From contig CM026431.1 in the NCBI GenBank assembly GCA_014871385.1, positions 11,809,594-11,873,593 on the forward strand: 64,000 nt of DNA, read 5' to 3'. Both the position numbers and the translations under genes were made by a program. The notes beneath the pieces are model-generated. The model worked only from the letters and a program-made list of their open reading frames with translations. It was not told the DNA's origin and made no database searches. Shown in pieces: positions 25,837 to 38,731 of this stretch. The first letter of the stretch is position 1; each line of letters opens with the position of its first letter. The stretch comes from Ceratodon purpureus. Lineage: Eukaryota; Streptophyta; Bryopsida; Pseudoditrichales; Ditrichaceae.

Positions 25837-28800
25837 TTATAAGAATCCACCCATGGCTTGCTCAAGCTCCCTCACTTTCGCAACTAGGAGGTCACGGTCT
25901 CTCTGAAGCTGTGAGATCGATAACTCACGCTCATCTTCGGCACTTTCTAGCTCTTCCAACATTTGCCGGATGTCTTCAGTATCGTCCTCTTCGGCGAGTG
26001 CCATGGCTTTTCGGATCAGTGACCGTACCTGCCATTGCTCCATGTGTGTTAGAAACTTTTCTAGATTGATGATATGAAACTTAGGAGATGATATCTGTAG
26101 CATAACTATCCATATTCCGAAATGTTTGTGCCTGTAGAGTGCTTTCATGCAAATCTTACCCTCTCTGATTCCCCTCCAAGAGGAAGGAAACATTACACTG
26201 AAGAATTATACAACAAGAGAAGCAACTCTGTTTTCAACGTTTTCCATCAAGGAGTCATGATCCTGTTTTTAACCATTAAATTCCAAAGCAAATGCAACTG
26301 ATCCACGTACCTTTCCGGTATTCCGTTGAAGTTTCGAAGTGCCAGTTGGGGTGGGAACAAGCTTGGGCTGCTGCTGCTCTTCCGAAGAGTTGGCCTTGGG
26401 TTGCGTTTCCGGTTGTCTGCGGGTTAGTTGGATGTGAATCTCGCCTTTGTTTACACCTCGCAGTGGTAACCACTGATCTAACGTCTGATTTGGTGGTAGT
26501 CGCTCATATTCCACGTCACAATGACCTATGCTAGAGGTGGGGAGTATTGTGTTGTAGTCCTTCACATGAAGAACTAAAGGACTTCCGTCATCTGGAAATT
26601 CAAGCGTCTGGTTCCAGGATGGAGTTAACGTTTTGTAGACAACCTGCAGGGGCAGTGGGCATTACGCAGGTCATACATCCGGATTGAAGAAACTGATGAC
26701 AAACTAGCTAAGTACAGTAGAAGGTCCAAAACCATATAGCGTGGAACAAAATAGACATTAACTGATACCTTTGTGCGTTTTTTGGTCTGGCCATATCGAA
26801 CACTGACATATGGATCACTAGTCCCTCCCCAGTCAGCCGCTACAAGATCCCGAGCCTCAACTAGCACAATTTCGACCGTGCATCCATCTCCAATTGAATG
26901 TGTTCCACTGTCATTACCATTCTGCATCAAGGTCCATGCCAGATAACATGTCAACTTGAAGGTCGGCACGTATGTAGCAAACCAGTTTCTAAAATGCACA
27001 AGATGAAGAGTAACGTAACCATGGTCATGCTCACAAGCGTGTTACCAGCAACGAAATTTACAATCGAACAGAAAAATCGAAGGAGACAAGGGACGGTGAG
27101 AAATTCACCTGAGAAGGAATCGGCGAGAGCTCACTGGCAACAACTTCGATTCTTAGGTGAATTTCTCCCTGTTTAATTTTCTCTAAAGGTACCCACACGT
27201 CTTTAGGTGTTGATTCCTCTAGTCCTTGCAAATTCACTCGTGCACTTCCCAGATTCTCGTCTCCAAACCGATCAGCATCGTAACACTTGATTTTCAGATA
27301 CTCTCCTCCACCTACTTCTTGAAATATGAAATCTTGATTCCACGTAGGATTTAGGTCCTGGTTCACGGTTTTCGTCTTGCGAATAAGCTGTTGCAAGACA
27401 AGAAAAGCACCCAAAAAAAGACAATTAGTTCATAGACAAAAATTGATTCATACTCGATAAAACCTCATACCACAATACAAAAAATGTACTGGATCTACAA
27501 CTCAGAAGTTCTTAAATACTAGCACCATAATAAGGCAATTTCAAAAATTCCCTGTTCAAGTACAGACATGGGTTCATGGAAAAAAAAAAGGGGGGGAAAA
27601 TTGCACATACCTTGCCATAAAATAGCTTTAAATACGGGTCACTTTTCCCAGTCCGGTCCATTGGAGCCAAATTCCTGCCCTCAATTGCAGAAATACGCAA
27701 CTTTCTACCAGTGTAAGGACTAATACTTGGCTGAGTTCCAAGCGCGGCCTGCTGCATGTGAATAACATTTGAAGGAGTGTAATTTGCGACTGCTTTTGAG
27801 CCATCAGAAAACTGCCATTCCTTCAGTATGAGCTTCAGTGTCACCTGTCACATATTGAAATGAACTGATCAGCCGAAGCAAATTGCACGCGTTCATAGCC
27901 CCATGCACCATCGATTACAAAATTTACTTAGGCAGGAGGTATTCAGTCACAGATCTAAACTGAAAAGAATCCTGGTCAGATATGGTAAGGACATTAGCCT
28001 ACCCTCCATTGAGAAGAATGAAGCAAGGTGACAACGAGTATCTATTGCCACAAATTTCTTCCTGAAGGCCTCACAAGACTTACCCAGCTTTCGTTGGTAC
28101 ACGAATAGATTCCAGACTTACCCAGACTTACCCAGTTTTCGTTGGTACACTGAAAGAAACCAACGATCTATTTGAAGTACAGGAATAGCACCCTCAATCA
28201 CCACATAAACGGGTCTAACAACTGTCTTAAATGGTGCTCTAGATAACATCTTCTAAAAACAACGAACTCAGTAGCAGACTGATAATATGAGCAGTACCTC
28301 TCCACTTAAAACGCCTTCAAGTGGGATCGTTAGCTCGATCTCTTTCCCACAGTGTTCAACTCGAGAAGCAAGAACACTTTGCTCTGGACCCACAGCCCAA
28401 AAGATAGTAGAGTCATCGTCTACATACTTCACCTGAAATGCGAAAACCAATGTAAGAACCACATCCTTCAACTCCTCAATGAACTCAATGACAACAGCTG
28501 CTTTCATCTGCCGCAATATGACATTAATTCACTAAGAAACCAACAGTTCATTAAAAATACAAAATTTTACATGCCAATTCCAGGCTTGCAAATACTTGCA
28601 GGCAACGATATAGTGTCTTTCCTCTGTAAAGAAGAATTACAGCAAGGATTTAGCATAGGCCTAAAAAGCAATGACATGAATAAGGCAGTACCCACCTTGA
28701 TCTCACAGCTTCCCAAAAAGTCATACTTGACGCTGTTTTGACGCGGCTTCTCATAGACATTGACATGTACAGTACCGACGTTGTCATGCAAGACCATATC

Positions 28801-31800
28801 GTAAGTCTCGTTCCATACATGAGGATAAGCACCACTCTGCATTCCGGTCTTGCGAGTCAAATCTTCACACTGTATCTCCACAAACCTCTCGGGCTTTCTA
28901 TTCCCAGATCCTGATGAACCATGACTGCCATGACTGCTCCCACTACTCCCACTGCTCCCATTGCTATTCGCATGACCACTTGCATCAGCATTCGCCAGCT
29001 TTTCATTGCTATAGTATCTGGATTCTCGGTGATCGAGTTTGGCCAAGTCCCGAGCTGAAACAATCGTCACTGAAAAGATGCCCCCTACTGCCTTCTTTTT
29101 CAAATCCACAGCAGGGAGTGAGAAGCATCTCCTTCGAGGCTCCACCATTGTGCGATTAAGAGTTTCAATAAATAACTTTTCCTGTTTCAATTCGGACGTT
29201 TTGTTAAAAACAATTCAGTGCCACAAAGCACAATCAGATCTCCAGAACGCTTTTAGTCGCACCGCTCTAAAGAGTAGTCTAATGCATCGAGAATGGACAA
29301 CAATCACAGCACGTTTCAAATTTCGGAATACTGACCAGCCAAGATGAGAACATAGGAAGTTCCATCTGAGGGGTGGACTGGCTGCCGGTGCCGAAAGCCA
29401 ATCCTATTCTGACTTCTGGTGTGTTTACGAATGAGTAGAGCACAGCTTGACCATCCAGAATAGGAAGCAGACGTAGCTGGGCATCAGAACCAACCAAAAT
29501 TGTTAACGTCACTTCGGAAAAGGGTTCAAAATCATTCTTGAGAAAAAACACTGAAGTGAAAAGTATACAGACCATCAATTTTCAGACGAAGTGGCGCTAG
29601 AATTACTGAGCATGTCCATAACATAATCAATGTAATACATGCATAAACCATGAAGCTTATCAGGGTACATTTGTAAGATCATGGACACATACATCACCCT
29701 TGACGTGGATGCTGTTGATGACAATTCGAGCAGTATTTCCACGCAAGGGCCCCGCCAATTGAGCAGCAATGAGCACGCTCATCTCGTTGGTATCCCATTC
29801 GAAACCCATATTCAGCACCGGCTGCCAAAATAGAACAGTGAGTTTAACGGACAGAGTCCCAATCCAGAGTTCTCTGTTGAAATTTCGACTACATTAGTAG
29901 TGCCAAGAACAAGAAAATTTGAATCCATATCTCAATATAACACACCAGGAGCAATCGAATAACTACCTGCTTTCCCTCCATCGACCAGTATGATCCCTGA
30001 AGCCCGAACATAGGTGGAGTTGTTCCCAGGTTAAACTCCTGCACCTCCATACTTAACTGTAGGAGCAGAAAACCAGAATTAGTTTTCTGACTCTTTCTGC
30101 ACTGAACCCTAGTACCTACCACAAGATACGACTTGCAAGCAATGTTGGAGATCACCAGTTGCGTCATTCTCAACCATGTTCGAGTGGATATAATCGCCCA
30201 ATAAAGAACGTGAGAAAATCAATATGTACAAATGACCCTTAGTCTTATTCGGCAACTGAATCAATGTAACTGACATCTGATTCACCCAACAACCAAAACA
30301 ACTAAAACAGTCCTAAAGGATATAATCATATGTTGGTTGGGGCTTACTATGGGTCTTGGCCTTTTCTCCTTCAACCGCCTCTGCAAGTCACAAGCACCCC
30401 AAAGAATATGTATGAGAGACATTCCTCCCATTTCAAAATGCTTAAAACTTGTTTCAGAGCCAAAGAATCAGAGCTCGTGAACAGTTCAACAAGATATATA
30501 CTCAAAATTCGCAAGAAGGCCAACAGATTAAAGTTGATCTCCTTGCACGCTCGAGTTGATAAAAACAGACACATTTTGTAACGAAACCAATGCTAAACGC
30601 ATAGTAGTACTATTTACAGAATTTGGCAATAAAGAACAACCTGAACGCTGGTGAGCAGTCTCCGAACAAGCTTGGGCTCCATGAAGTTGGGCCAGACGTT
30701 CATCAGCATCTTATTGAGCCATTCGCAGGGTTCTATCGGTGTACTTGGCTGTTTTCAGATAAAAACTGTAAATGGGGATGCCTCAACTAGTACAAATTCT
30801 GTACAATCGTTTAAAAAATGGCTGCAAGTACTATCATTACAACCCTCCCAGCAGCGGAATAGTGTCACCCATGCACAGTGTCACCCTCTTTGTACACGAC
30901 AAGCCACGTCGAAAGAACTAACACATATGTATTCATTTCATATGTAGCTGGAGATTGACTATGCAAGTTAAACAGTAGCTCCCACAGTGTCTTCCAACTA
31001 AAATCGATGAATTACATAGATACCAAATTAAAAACAAACCTGACTGCAAAGTATGTGCCGCCTCCATCGGTTGTTCAAATCCTCCATTGCCCGTTCACGT
31101 CGATACTTGCCATACTTCACACATGAAATTTAATTAGAAACACTGCCCGCGGAGAATATTTTACTGAGTTTTAATGCGAAATTTCTGAATGAACGCATCA
31201 AAAATCAAAGACAATATGAGGTTACATCGCCACAATGTTTCAGGTATGAAAAGTCAGTCAATAATGGACAACCCCTAATTTCTGTCTTTCGCTACACTGC
31301 AATCCAGCAGCACACATGCACTCCAATAACTGTCACTTGGTAGAAACTGCTCTCAGACATCATTCTCAAACCCTTGAAAGCATCAATTCTTTCCAGATGA
31401 TATTATTATGAGCAAAATGAGTAGGTTCAATACTTAATCGAAGCTCAAGAGCATTCCATTCTCGTTCTTTCTCTACCTCCAAAAAATCGGCATACCCAGA
31501 TTAACAGAGATCGACGTGTTCTGAGATTAATTTTGATCACATGATGCAAATTGCCAATTAGCCACATCTAGGGCAAATCAGAAGACCTCGGAAATCCAAA
31601 TCGCCAATGGCTCAGGAACCGTGTAGTGTAGATACCTGAAGAGACGCCCAGACGGTAACAAACACGGGAACCCAATTGGAGAAGGATATGATCCAGCGTT
31701 CCAAAATCCAAGCGAGCAGAAACACGGGGATCAAGTAGGGCAAAACTGGTTTCTCTTCAAGGAGATGATCCCACACCTCCTTCGCTTCCTTAGTAAACCC

Positions 31801-31824
31801 ATCCACCAGCTTCTCTCTCGGCAT
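25837..31824 (-). CDS. NTMC2T3: Plant SMP/C2-domain membrane-tethering protein (NTMC2T3/SYTF type), 858 aa
   Basis: Fourteen exons, all phase 0: 31824-31636, 31114-31040, 30748-30641, 30380-30348, 30056-29967, 29821-29693, 29476-29336, 29181-28696, 28432-28298, 27844-27611, 27387-27109, 26921-26769, 26643-26311, 26028-25837. I chose the ATG at 31,824 because no ATG precedes it in frame after the upstream stop. Residues 28-62 form a hydrophobic anchor (LPYLIPVFLLAWILERW). Residues about 70-255 match the lipid-transfer SMP region of plant synaptotagmins (EWLNKMLMNVWPNFMEPKL, VEPRRRCFSLP). A divergent C2 with a Gly/Ser/His insert follows, then two clearer C2 domains (NLAPMDRTGKSDPYLKL; RDLVAADWGGTSDPYVSVRYG) and a C-terminal acidic coiled coil (796-858). 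Arabidopsis At3g18370 has the same order. Related proteins tether ER to plasma membrane; that role here is inferred. Confidence 0.93.
28081..28150. repeat. Short direct duplication inside an intron of the SMP/C2 gene
   Basis: The phrase ttcgttggtacac occurs near 28,089 and again near 28,138, with the linking cagacttaccc also doubled at about 28,111-28,131. The intron is otherwise ordinary and the exon borders on either side are intact. Confidence 0.6.
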
Positions 31825-31848
31825 TATGACCTGCTTTCCTTCATCCAC

Positions 31849-33640
31849 TTCTTCAGTGTCAAGTACCCCAATTCACCCCAAACCAAAACCTCTCCCTGCC
31901 CAAATCCCCTCAACCGCACCTCGCCCCACACATCGTACAAATATCCACCTGCATCTAAACACTCCTAACAATTCCCTCCCTGCTCTCGGCTCTCACAACC
32001 GATCCGTTCACTCACGCAATTGCTTGACATCGATTCCTTCCTCAGAGAGCTTCCCCTCCACACCCCGAAACCTCACAACGCAGCTGCTCCCACGCAGCTG
32101 AAATAATTATAATCCTCCCATAGCTGCAACGTTGCAGGAAAACAATTAAAGCGCACACTGGGTAAGACAGAATCAAACACGCCTGGAGGAAGAAAAAATT
32201 AAAAATTCAATTTTTAAGGGAAGAAAAAACCAAACTAAAAGAAAAAACCGGGAGATGAGCAAACAGTCACACCTCGTCACATAAGAGCCATCACCTCAAC
32301 ACACACATCCGAACAAAAACCTCCACAAACCACACCACCCTCTCCAACTCCCACCCCTCGTGATGCAGATCTAGACACCCGGAAAACCACACCCCAAGTC
32401 GCCTCGTCAGACTGGAGTAGTGTGGAGTGCCCACTAGCAAGTCACGCACAGTACGAATGTGAGCATGGTGAGCATGGTGGGATACTAGCAAGTAGCAGCA
32501 GCAGTAATGGCACCGCTCATCCAGCGCAACGCAGCTCCGCATAACCCTCTTCCTAGAATATCCGACTGCACACATGCCGGTAGAACCACATCCATCCTCT
32601 CCCAAACCAACAACTTGCAGGTCTGATTCACACACCTTAGCCGAAGGCAAACCCCGGACACTCTCCCTCACGCCCAAGTCCCCGAACTCCTGCAACTCCT
32701 CCAACTCTTCATCATCTCCATCTCCATCTCCATCTCTCCGGCTCCTATCTTTGACTTAGTGACAGTCCTGTCTAGAAGTTCCAGGCTCCAGGCTTTTACG
32801 GTACTGTCGTCCCGGGAAGCGAATCCTCATCCTGGCGGACTCGTGCTAGAATTCGCGAACTCGCGGTGCCAATTGTGGCGATGTTTCTGGTGGCGCACAT
32901 GATGCATCCGTTTGCCGAATCCTGGCCATCATGGCCGCAATCACCAAGTTGTGCTCTGTTCTCGGAGACGACGTCATTCTTCCCATCAGTGTCGCTATCT
33001 GTCGAAATAACTAGATTTTACTACCGAGTACGTAGATTTGGGAGTGGAGGTGTAGAGTTTATACGGACTGTGTAGATTTCGGGTCGATGGTGTTGGTTTT
33101 GGGGGAGGTGACGCGTTTGGGTTTGGAGCTGTTCCTAAAGCCTGAAAATAATGTACCGTCTTGGGGCGACTTTTTTATGGGAGGAGGTTGTCATTGTCTA
33201 GGTTTTTCCTAGATTTTGGGTGGGGAGGTGTAGATTTGGGAAGGGGAAGGGTAGGTTTTGGGGATGTTGGGTGTTGGGAAATGACTGGTGGGTGGTGTTG
33301 GGTTTGGGTTCAGTGACGCGTTTGGGTGTGGTGACGCTTTTGGGTTCGGGAGTTAGTTATTCTGAAAGGCGGAATAATGTACCAGCATCGGGTGACTTTT
33401 ACCCAATAGTGATTGTCGCTGTCTGAGGACGGCCTTGATATTTTGAAGACGAGGTGTAGATAATGTTTTTTGGAATGTAGGTACTGGGTAGATGTTTTGA
33501 GATGCTGGTTCTGTTGCAAAATTCTACGGAAAAGGTGACAGTCTTTGTTTGAGGTGAAGACTTTGGAAGGGAAGATGGAGACTTTAGTCCCGAGAGGTTC
33601 CTGAACTTAATTGAACTACTCACAATTTAGCTGAATTTGT
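31849..33640. promoter_or_regulatory. 5' region of the SMP/C2 gene and a G/T-rich imperfect duplication
   Basis: Positions 31,849-32,760 probably hold the leader and promoter of the minus-strand gene; a CCATCT microsatellite sits near 32,717-32,738. A 27-codon frame starts at plus 32,930 (ATGGCCGCAATCACC) with GC-rich surroundings and could be the first exon of a divergent transcript, but I found no continuation. Around 33,050-33,420 G/T-rich text is duplicated: TGACGCGTTTGGGT near 33,108 and 33,314 and AATAATGTACC near 33,147 and 33,373. Confidence 0.4.
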
Positions 33641-35104
33641 ATCTTTGATTATTATATTTTATCAGATATTGATTAAATGTGTATTTATTATTGATATTCT
33701 AGATTTGACTTCAAAGTTTTTTTTAATGATATGTGTTCAATTCATATGCTCCTTACAATCCATTTTGGATTGTAGCATTATTTTAGATGATTTTTCAATG
33801 ATGAAACAAATTTCTATAGAATTATTTTTTGAAATTGTGTTGTTCAAATGAATACATTTGGATGGGATTATCTCAAAAAAGACCAAAATTTAATGATATG
33901 GAAAGTAAAAAATTAACCGACACTTTGGTTTAAGAAACCTATTGTTTCACAAAACTAATGATGTTCTAAATATTTTCTTAGAAGATTTTTTATTTTTTTT
34001 ATTTTTTTCTCCATAAATGCTACCTTATGATTTTACCCTATTACAAAAAAATCAAGTACCAATGATAGAAATCAAAATTCAAATAAAATTTGAAACATAC
34101 ATATATTACTTTAAAAATAATTGACAAAGATTGAAAATGATTTTTAAGCCTTCAACCTCATAGATAATTTCTAATTATAATAATTGACATTTCTGCTTTT
34201 GGAATAAGTTTCATTAGACTTACAAAAAATCATTAATTATATCACATCTAAGTTTGGTTAAATACACATTTTATGAAAATCATAGATTTGAGTAATGAAA
34301 GTAAATGTTTCCGCAAGACTATCTACGAAGATTAAAGATTTCAGTATGTTACTTTGGAATAATGCACACTATTTTATGTGCCACAATATTTATAGTTTTT
34401 AATGGATGAGGTAGGCCTCCTTGGGTCCTTTCAATTATGAGATAGTGTTGGCATGTCATCAGCAATCTTCTCAAAGCATTCTATCATACTTGGTAGTCTC
34501 AAGTGGATCTCTACACATCAGCCTTCTGTATAACTCTATCCAATAAATTATTCAATAAATTCCCTTTCAGTATTTGTTCAGTACTAAGTTCTCAAATTCT
34601 TTGCACTGAAGCAAGTTATGTCAAAAGTTGGAGTGAAATAGCTATATATTCCTACGGTATGTTCAATGGGCATAATTCGAAGAGTAGAGGCATATAGTCA
34701 TGTCATATCAAGGAGTAATATTTCTGGGCAAATAACATACATGATTGAAGGATTTGTCTGAACAATTCTACTCAATAAGCCACATGGACAGAGATATAGT
34801 TGCTATGTAAGTATTCAGGGAGAAAATAAATAAGAATTTCAATCACTCAATTTTTTTTCACGACAATGAAACTATTTTATTCACATCTTCAATGAAGTTT
34901 TATTCACATCTTCTTCATTGGTTTTTCCACTTTTGTTTATTTTTTCATAATTTTCCAATTTATTTTTAAATTTCTATGAATCTTCAAATATTTGGTTCAT
35001 AGGTCTTGGCCTTTGAATTTGGACTTTGTGGTTCACACTGTGGTTAGTCAAAGGCCTTAAAGTGAATCATTTTAATACATATTTCAGTCTAAAAGTTGGA
35101 ACCT
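33641..35104. other. AT-rich intergenic DNA, no gene seen
   Basis: Strongly AT-rich with no supported coding sequence. Near 35,105 the sequence TTAACCCTTTAGTGCC resembles the left end of the TTAA-flanked elements; a loose inverted partner, GGGCACTAAAGG, occurs at about 36,678, so an older outer element may surround the one at 35,739. Confidence 0.45.
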
Positions 35105-35738
35105 TTAACCCTTTAGTGCCTAAGCGACCATGCATCTAAATCTGAATTTCTAAGGATTGTGAGCAACAAAAGATATTAGTGCCTCTGGGACAGATGTGGG
35201 CGATGGCAATGAGCATCTAATGGAAAAAGAACTTTTTGATTTGGAGTTGTGAAGCTATCAAAATACCTATGTCCAAACCACCAAAATTCTCCAAATACCT
35301 CAAAATACAGGAAATATTTACAAACACATCATATGTACTATACAATATTCCTTGTGTTTGGGAGTTTGAATCTTGTTTTCTCTTTCAGGATTGTATTCTC
35401 TTGTTCATGTTCCATAAGTGTATATATTCCGATCTTGATCAATGTACCAACTCTTTTCATATTTTGACATATAAATTTATTACAGAAATTGTATGCGAAA
35501 ATCGTGTGAGGACTTTAAAATCCTTTCAAAAGTTGAATATTAATCATTAGAAGGTGGTATGGAAAGTTGAAATGGAGTTCAACAGAGAGAGGTTTGTGTA
35601 CAAGTTCAATGGCAATGAAAGTATGACTTTAAATACAAGTCATAATCTTGCAGATGAATGGTTGGATCTACATGACTTTTTGGTAGAAGAAGTGAAATTG
35701 AAGTATACTCACTTTAGTTCGGTTGGATTCTTTTTTAA

Positions 35739-36598
35739 CCCCTAAAGTTTTGAGGGTATTTTTCATCAAAACTGCCTCAAAACAGCCCCTCTTCAAAGCA
35801 AGGTGAATTTTGCAAAGTTGAGGTCTTAATTAGTACATCTAACTATAAGATCTTGTAGCTAACTTCTATGTCTACATGTCCACCAATTCTTACACACTCA
35901 TTCCTCACCAATTGCAAGATCATAACGTTCAAAGTTTAAAACAAGTTTATTTTCCCTGCGGAAAAAGGGAACAACAGAGTTTTGAAGGCCCAAAAAACCA
36001 TTTTTTTGCATTATGGATTTTGGAGGTTTTGATGCACGTCAAAGAATACTAAGTTAGCTAATTGTACTAAAAAATTTATATTCAAAAAAGTTGTGGAAGG
36101 TTGCCAAAAAAATATTTTTCCGCTAGGGGGTATACTGAAATTCACAAACAAAGGCCGTTTTTTGACAATAAAAATAGCATATGAAAAAAAATCGGATTAA
36201 ACATCCAAACGGTGGGAACATGCTTTACTACCTTCTCTATACATAGAATTTTTTATTTTTGAAAAATATCAAAATCTCAATTTTTGGTGGAATTTCAAAG
36301 TTTCGTCTTTGGGCAGATTTTGGCAGATTGTGGCAATTTTGGGCAGTTTTGGGCAGAATTTGCTGCATTCACAGTGGCTGTGAGCTTGCTCAAAGTTTGG
36401 CTGAATGCAGCTTTTGACACTCAAAACCCGTAACTTTTTTTCGGTATGTTCAAAAAAAAAATAAAAAAAATTCTGCAGAGACCTCTTCAAAATGCCTACC
36501 TACATTGTTTTTCTCAAAGATTTAGGAATTAAATTGGAATTCTAGGAACCTGCCCAAATTTGGAAAACGCCCATTCCAGGACTATTGTCCTTTAGGGG
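35739..36598. mobile_element. TTAA-flanked inverted-repeat element, 860 bp, second copy of the family
   Basis: The left border TTAA plus CCCCTAAAG and the right border CTTTAGGGG plus TTAA form a short inverted repeat. Interior phrases parallel the 9,149 element: AATCTCAATTTTTGGTGG against ATCTCAAATTTTGACG, a GTTCAAAGTT segment against ATTCAAAGTTG, and ACGGTG in both. The shared terminal layout and TTAA flanks make this a diverged sibling. No transposase is encoded. Confidence 0.6.
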
Positions 36599-36602
36599 TT
36601 AA

Positions 36603-38731
36603 GAAATCCATTTGTGCAAAAATGGCAGCCATTAGGAAACACCTCATGAAAAGTGAGTTTCATGGAAAACTGGTCTGGGCACTAAAGGTGTTCAGTGATA
36701 TAAGGCCTTTTGAATTGGCTACAATGTGAAGCGCCCATAAGACCAATAGAGGTAGCTTCTTCCATAGTGTCCTTTCACCTAAGACTTTTATACATAATTC
36801 TTTTATTTGATTTGATTTTATATTCATTTATATTGTTCCTGTGAGAAGAAGTATTCATAAGGATCTATGAAGAATGTAATGGACAACAGTATTATTCCAT
36901 CACTCACCTTAAATGTTTTTAAATTGGAAAGTGGAAATTGGGGGTAAGAAACACATGTTTAAGTTAGACCCTTGTAAAAGAAGATCCCTCCAACAGCTTT
37001 TGTTGTGGAAAAAAGAATAAACATGAAGAAAAGTGTGAAGAATATCTGGACTTTGGAAATTTCTGATGTAATGCAAAACATGTGGTATGTGGCACAATAC
37101 ATGCAGTTTGACTGCAAGGCTGCACCTGTCATGGTTCATGGTTTTCTTCATGGAATTTAAACTCTGATTCCCTTGGGCTGATGCAATCCGGTACCGGTAT
37201 TCCAGTTTTCGGTGTGGACTTTAGAAGCTGGGAGGATGTGAATCGGATTCATTATATTTCATTGCAGGTATTAGGTAATTACTACATGCCTGAGTGGGAA
37301 ACCATACAGGTTCTCAATTGAAAGTTTTGTTGTCTGTGACTGTTGCTTGTTGAAGATGGTTTTTGGTGGTAACATACCACATCGTGACGTTAAATGAAGT
37401 AAGAATAAAAAAGTTATTTTTTAGTTTTATACGAGGTTCTAAGTGTACACTCTATACATATACATTTTATAGTTGCATTAGAAAAACGTGGTTTTCATTC
37501 ACTATAATATAGTATGTCAAATTTTTTACTTTGTTACATGAATTAGAAGTCTATATTCTATTTTCTTTAAAAAATGATCTTTAATTTTAATTAATCACAA
37601 TAGCTTTGAAAGGTTCACAAAAATATATGAATTTTTTCTTATCTTTGAATAGAGTCCATATCTATCAAATAATAAAGTTAAAAGTTACCATGTCTATTTC
37701 ATTTGTAATGGTAACATTGTATATAGTAAAATATATAATCTAATTCCATACAGAGTGAAGAATGACATATCAACAAATACGAATACATCAAATTAAACTT
37801 TAAACTCTACCTAATAAAAACCATATTATTAGACTATTTTATCTTTCTGGTGGTATTGCATCATCCATTGCTTCCCACTTCTACCTAGTTTTCTTCTAAT
37901 TTAAGTGTTCATTTGGAACCATTTGATACTACCAAAGAATCTCCTCGAGTTGGACCCTAAGATTGACTTGACATATAGAAGTAACATCTAACACAAGAAT
38001 GTATCCATCTCTACTTACCAAAGATGAACTCATTCACAACTATTAGCACTCTTCCATTACCTAAAACAATCATTTTAGCATCAAATACCTAGCATAGTAA
38101 AATTCAAGATTGATATTGAGTTTGATGAGGAATTGATGGAGTGAGGGTGAAATCGGTTGACGATGCTCTTTTACAAACTAAGTTGTCAACAATTAGTATA
38201 CATGAAAGGCTAACATCAGTTAGTGAATGATTCAATCTTTGCACCTAAGCAACAATAATAATTTCAAAAACGGAGGCATGGCAAATGCCAGTCCAAATAA
38301 GTTCTAACATATTGCTCACCTCTGATGATTTACATCTGCGTTGCAATCAATTCGCATAGGAATAAATCTTCTGATTCATAATTCCTTTCTACATTCCGAA
38401 TCACACTCTGAAGGCAGAATGAGTGTGGATCTGCAAAACTGCTATTGTGTGCGGCAATTCCAACAACTTTAACACCATTATACATGTTCCGTTCTAAGAA
38501 AACTCTCAGCTCCAATTGCACACTCTCAAAGCTAATCGGCGGTCTATGCCTCAGCACTCCGAAGCTCAAGAATGCCAAACATGGGATCTAAGATGAATCC
38601 TGATGAATATAAACCTCACTTGCCAGGCTCAGGATGTGTGAGTTTGTCTTTGTGATTAATCCTCTGCCAAGAGCTGTCAAACATCCAAATGTAAACGCAA
38701 GACCATTCCACCTCTCTAAAAAATGTGCAGA
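36603..38731. other. AT-rich intergenic DNA; probable 3' region of the minus-strand gene
   Basis: Nothing coding is supported from 36,603 to about 38,300. Minus 38,578-38,330 stays open for 82 codons but starts without ATG; it may be 3' UTR of the gene ending at 38,732 or an unconnected exon. Confidence 0.4.
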
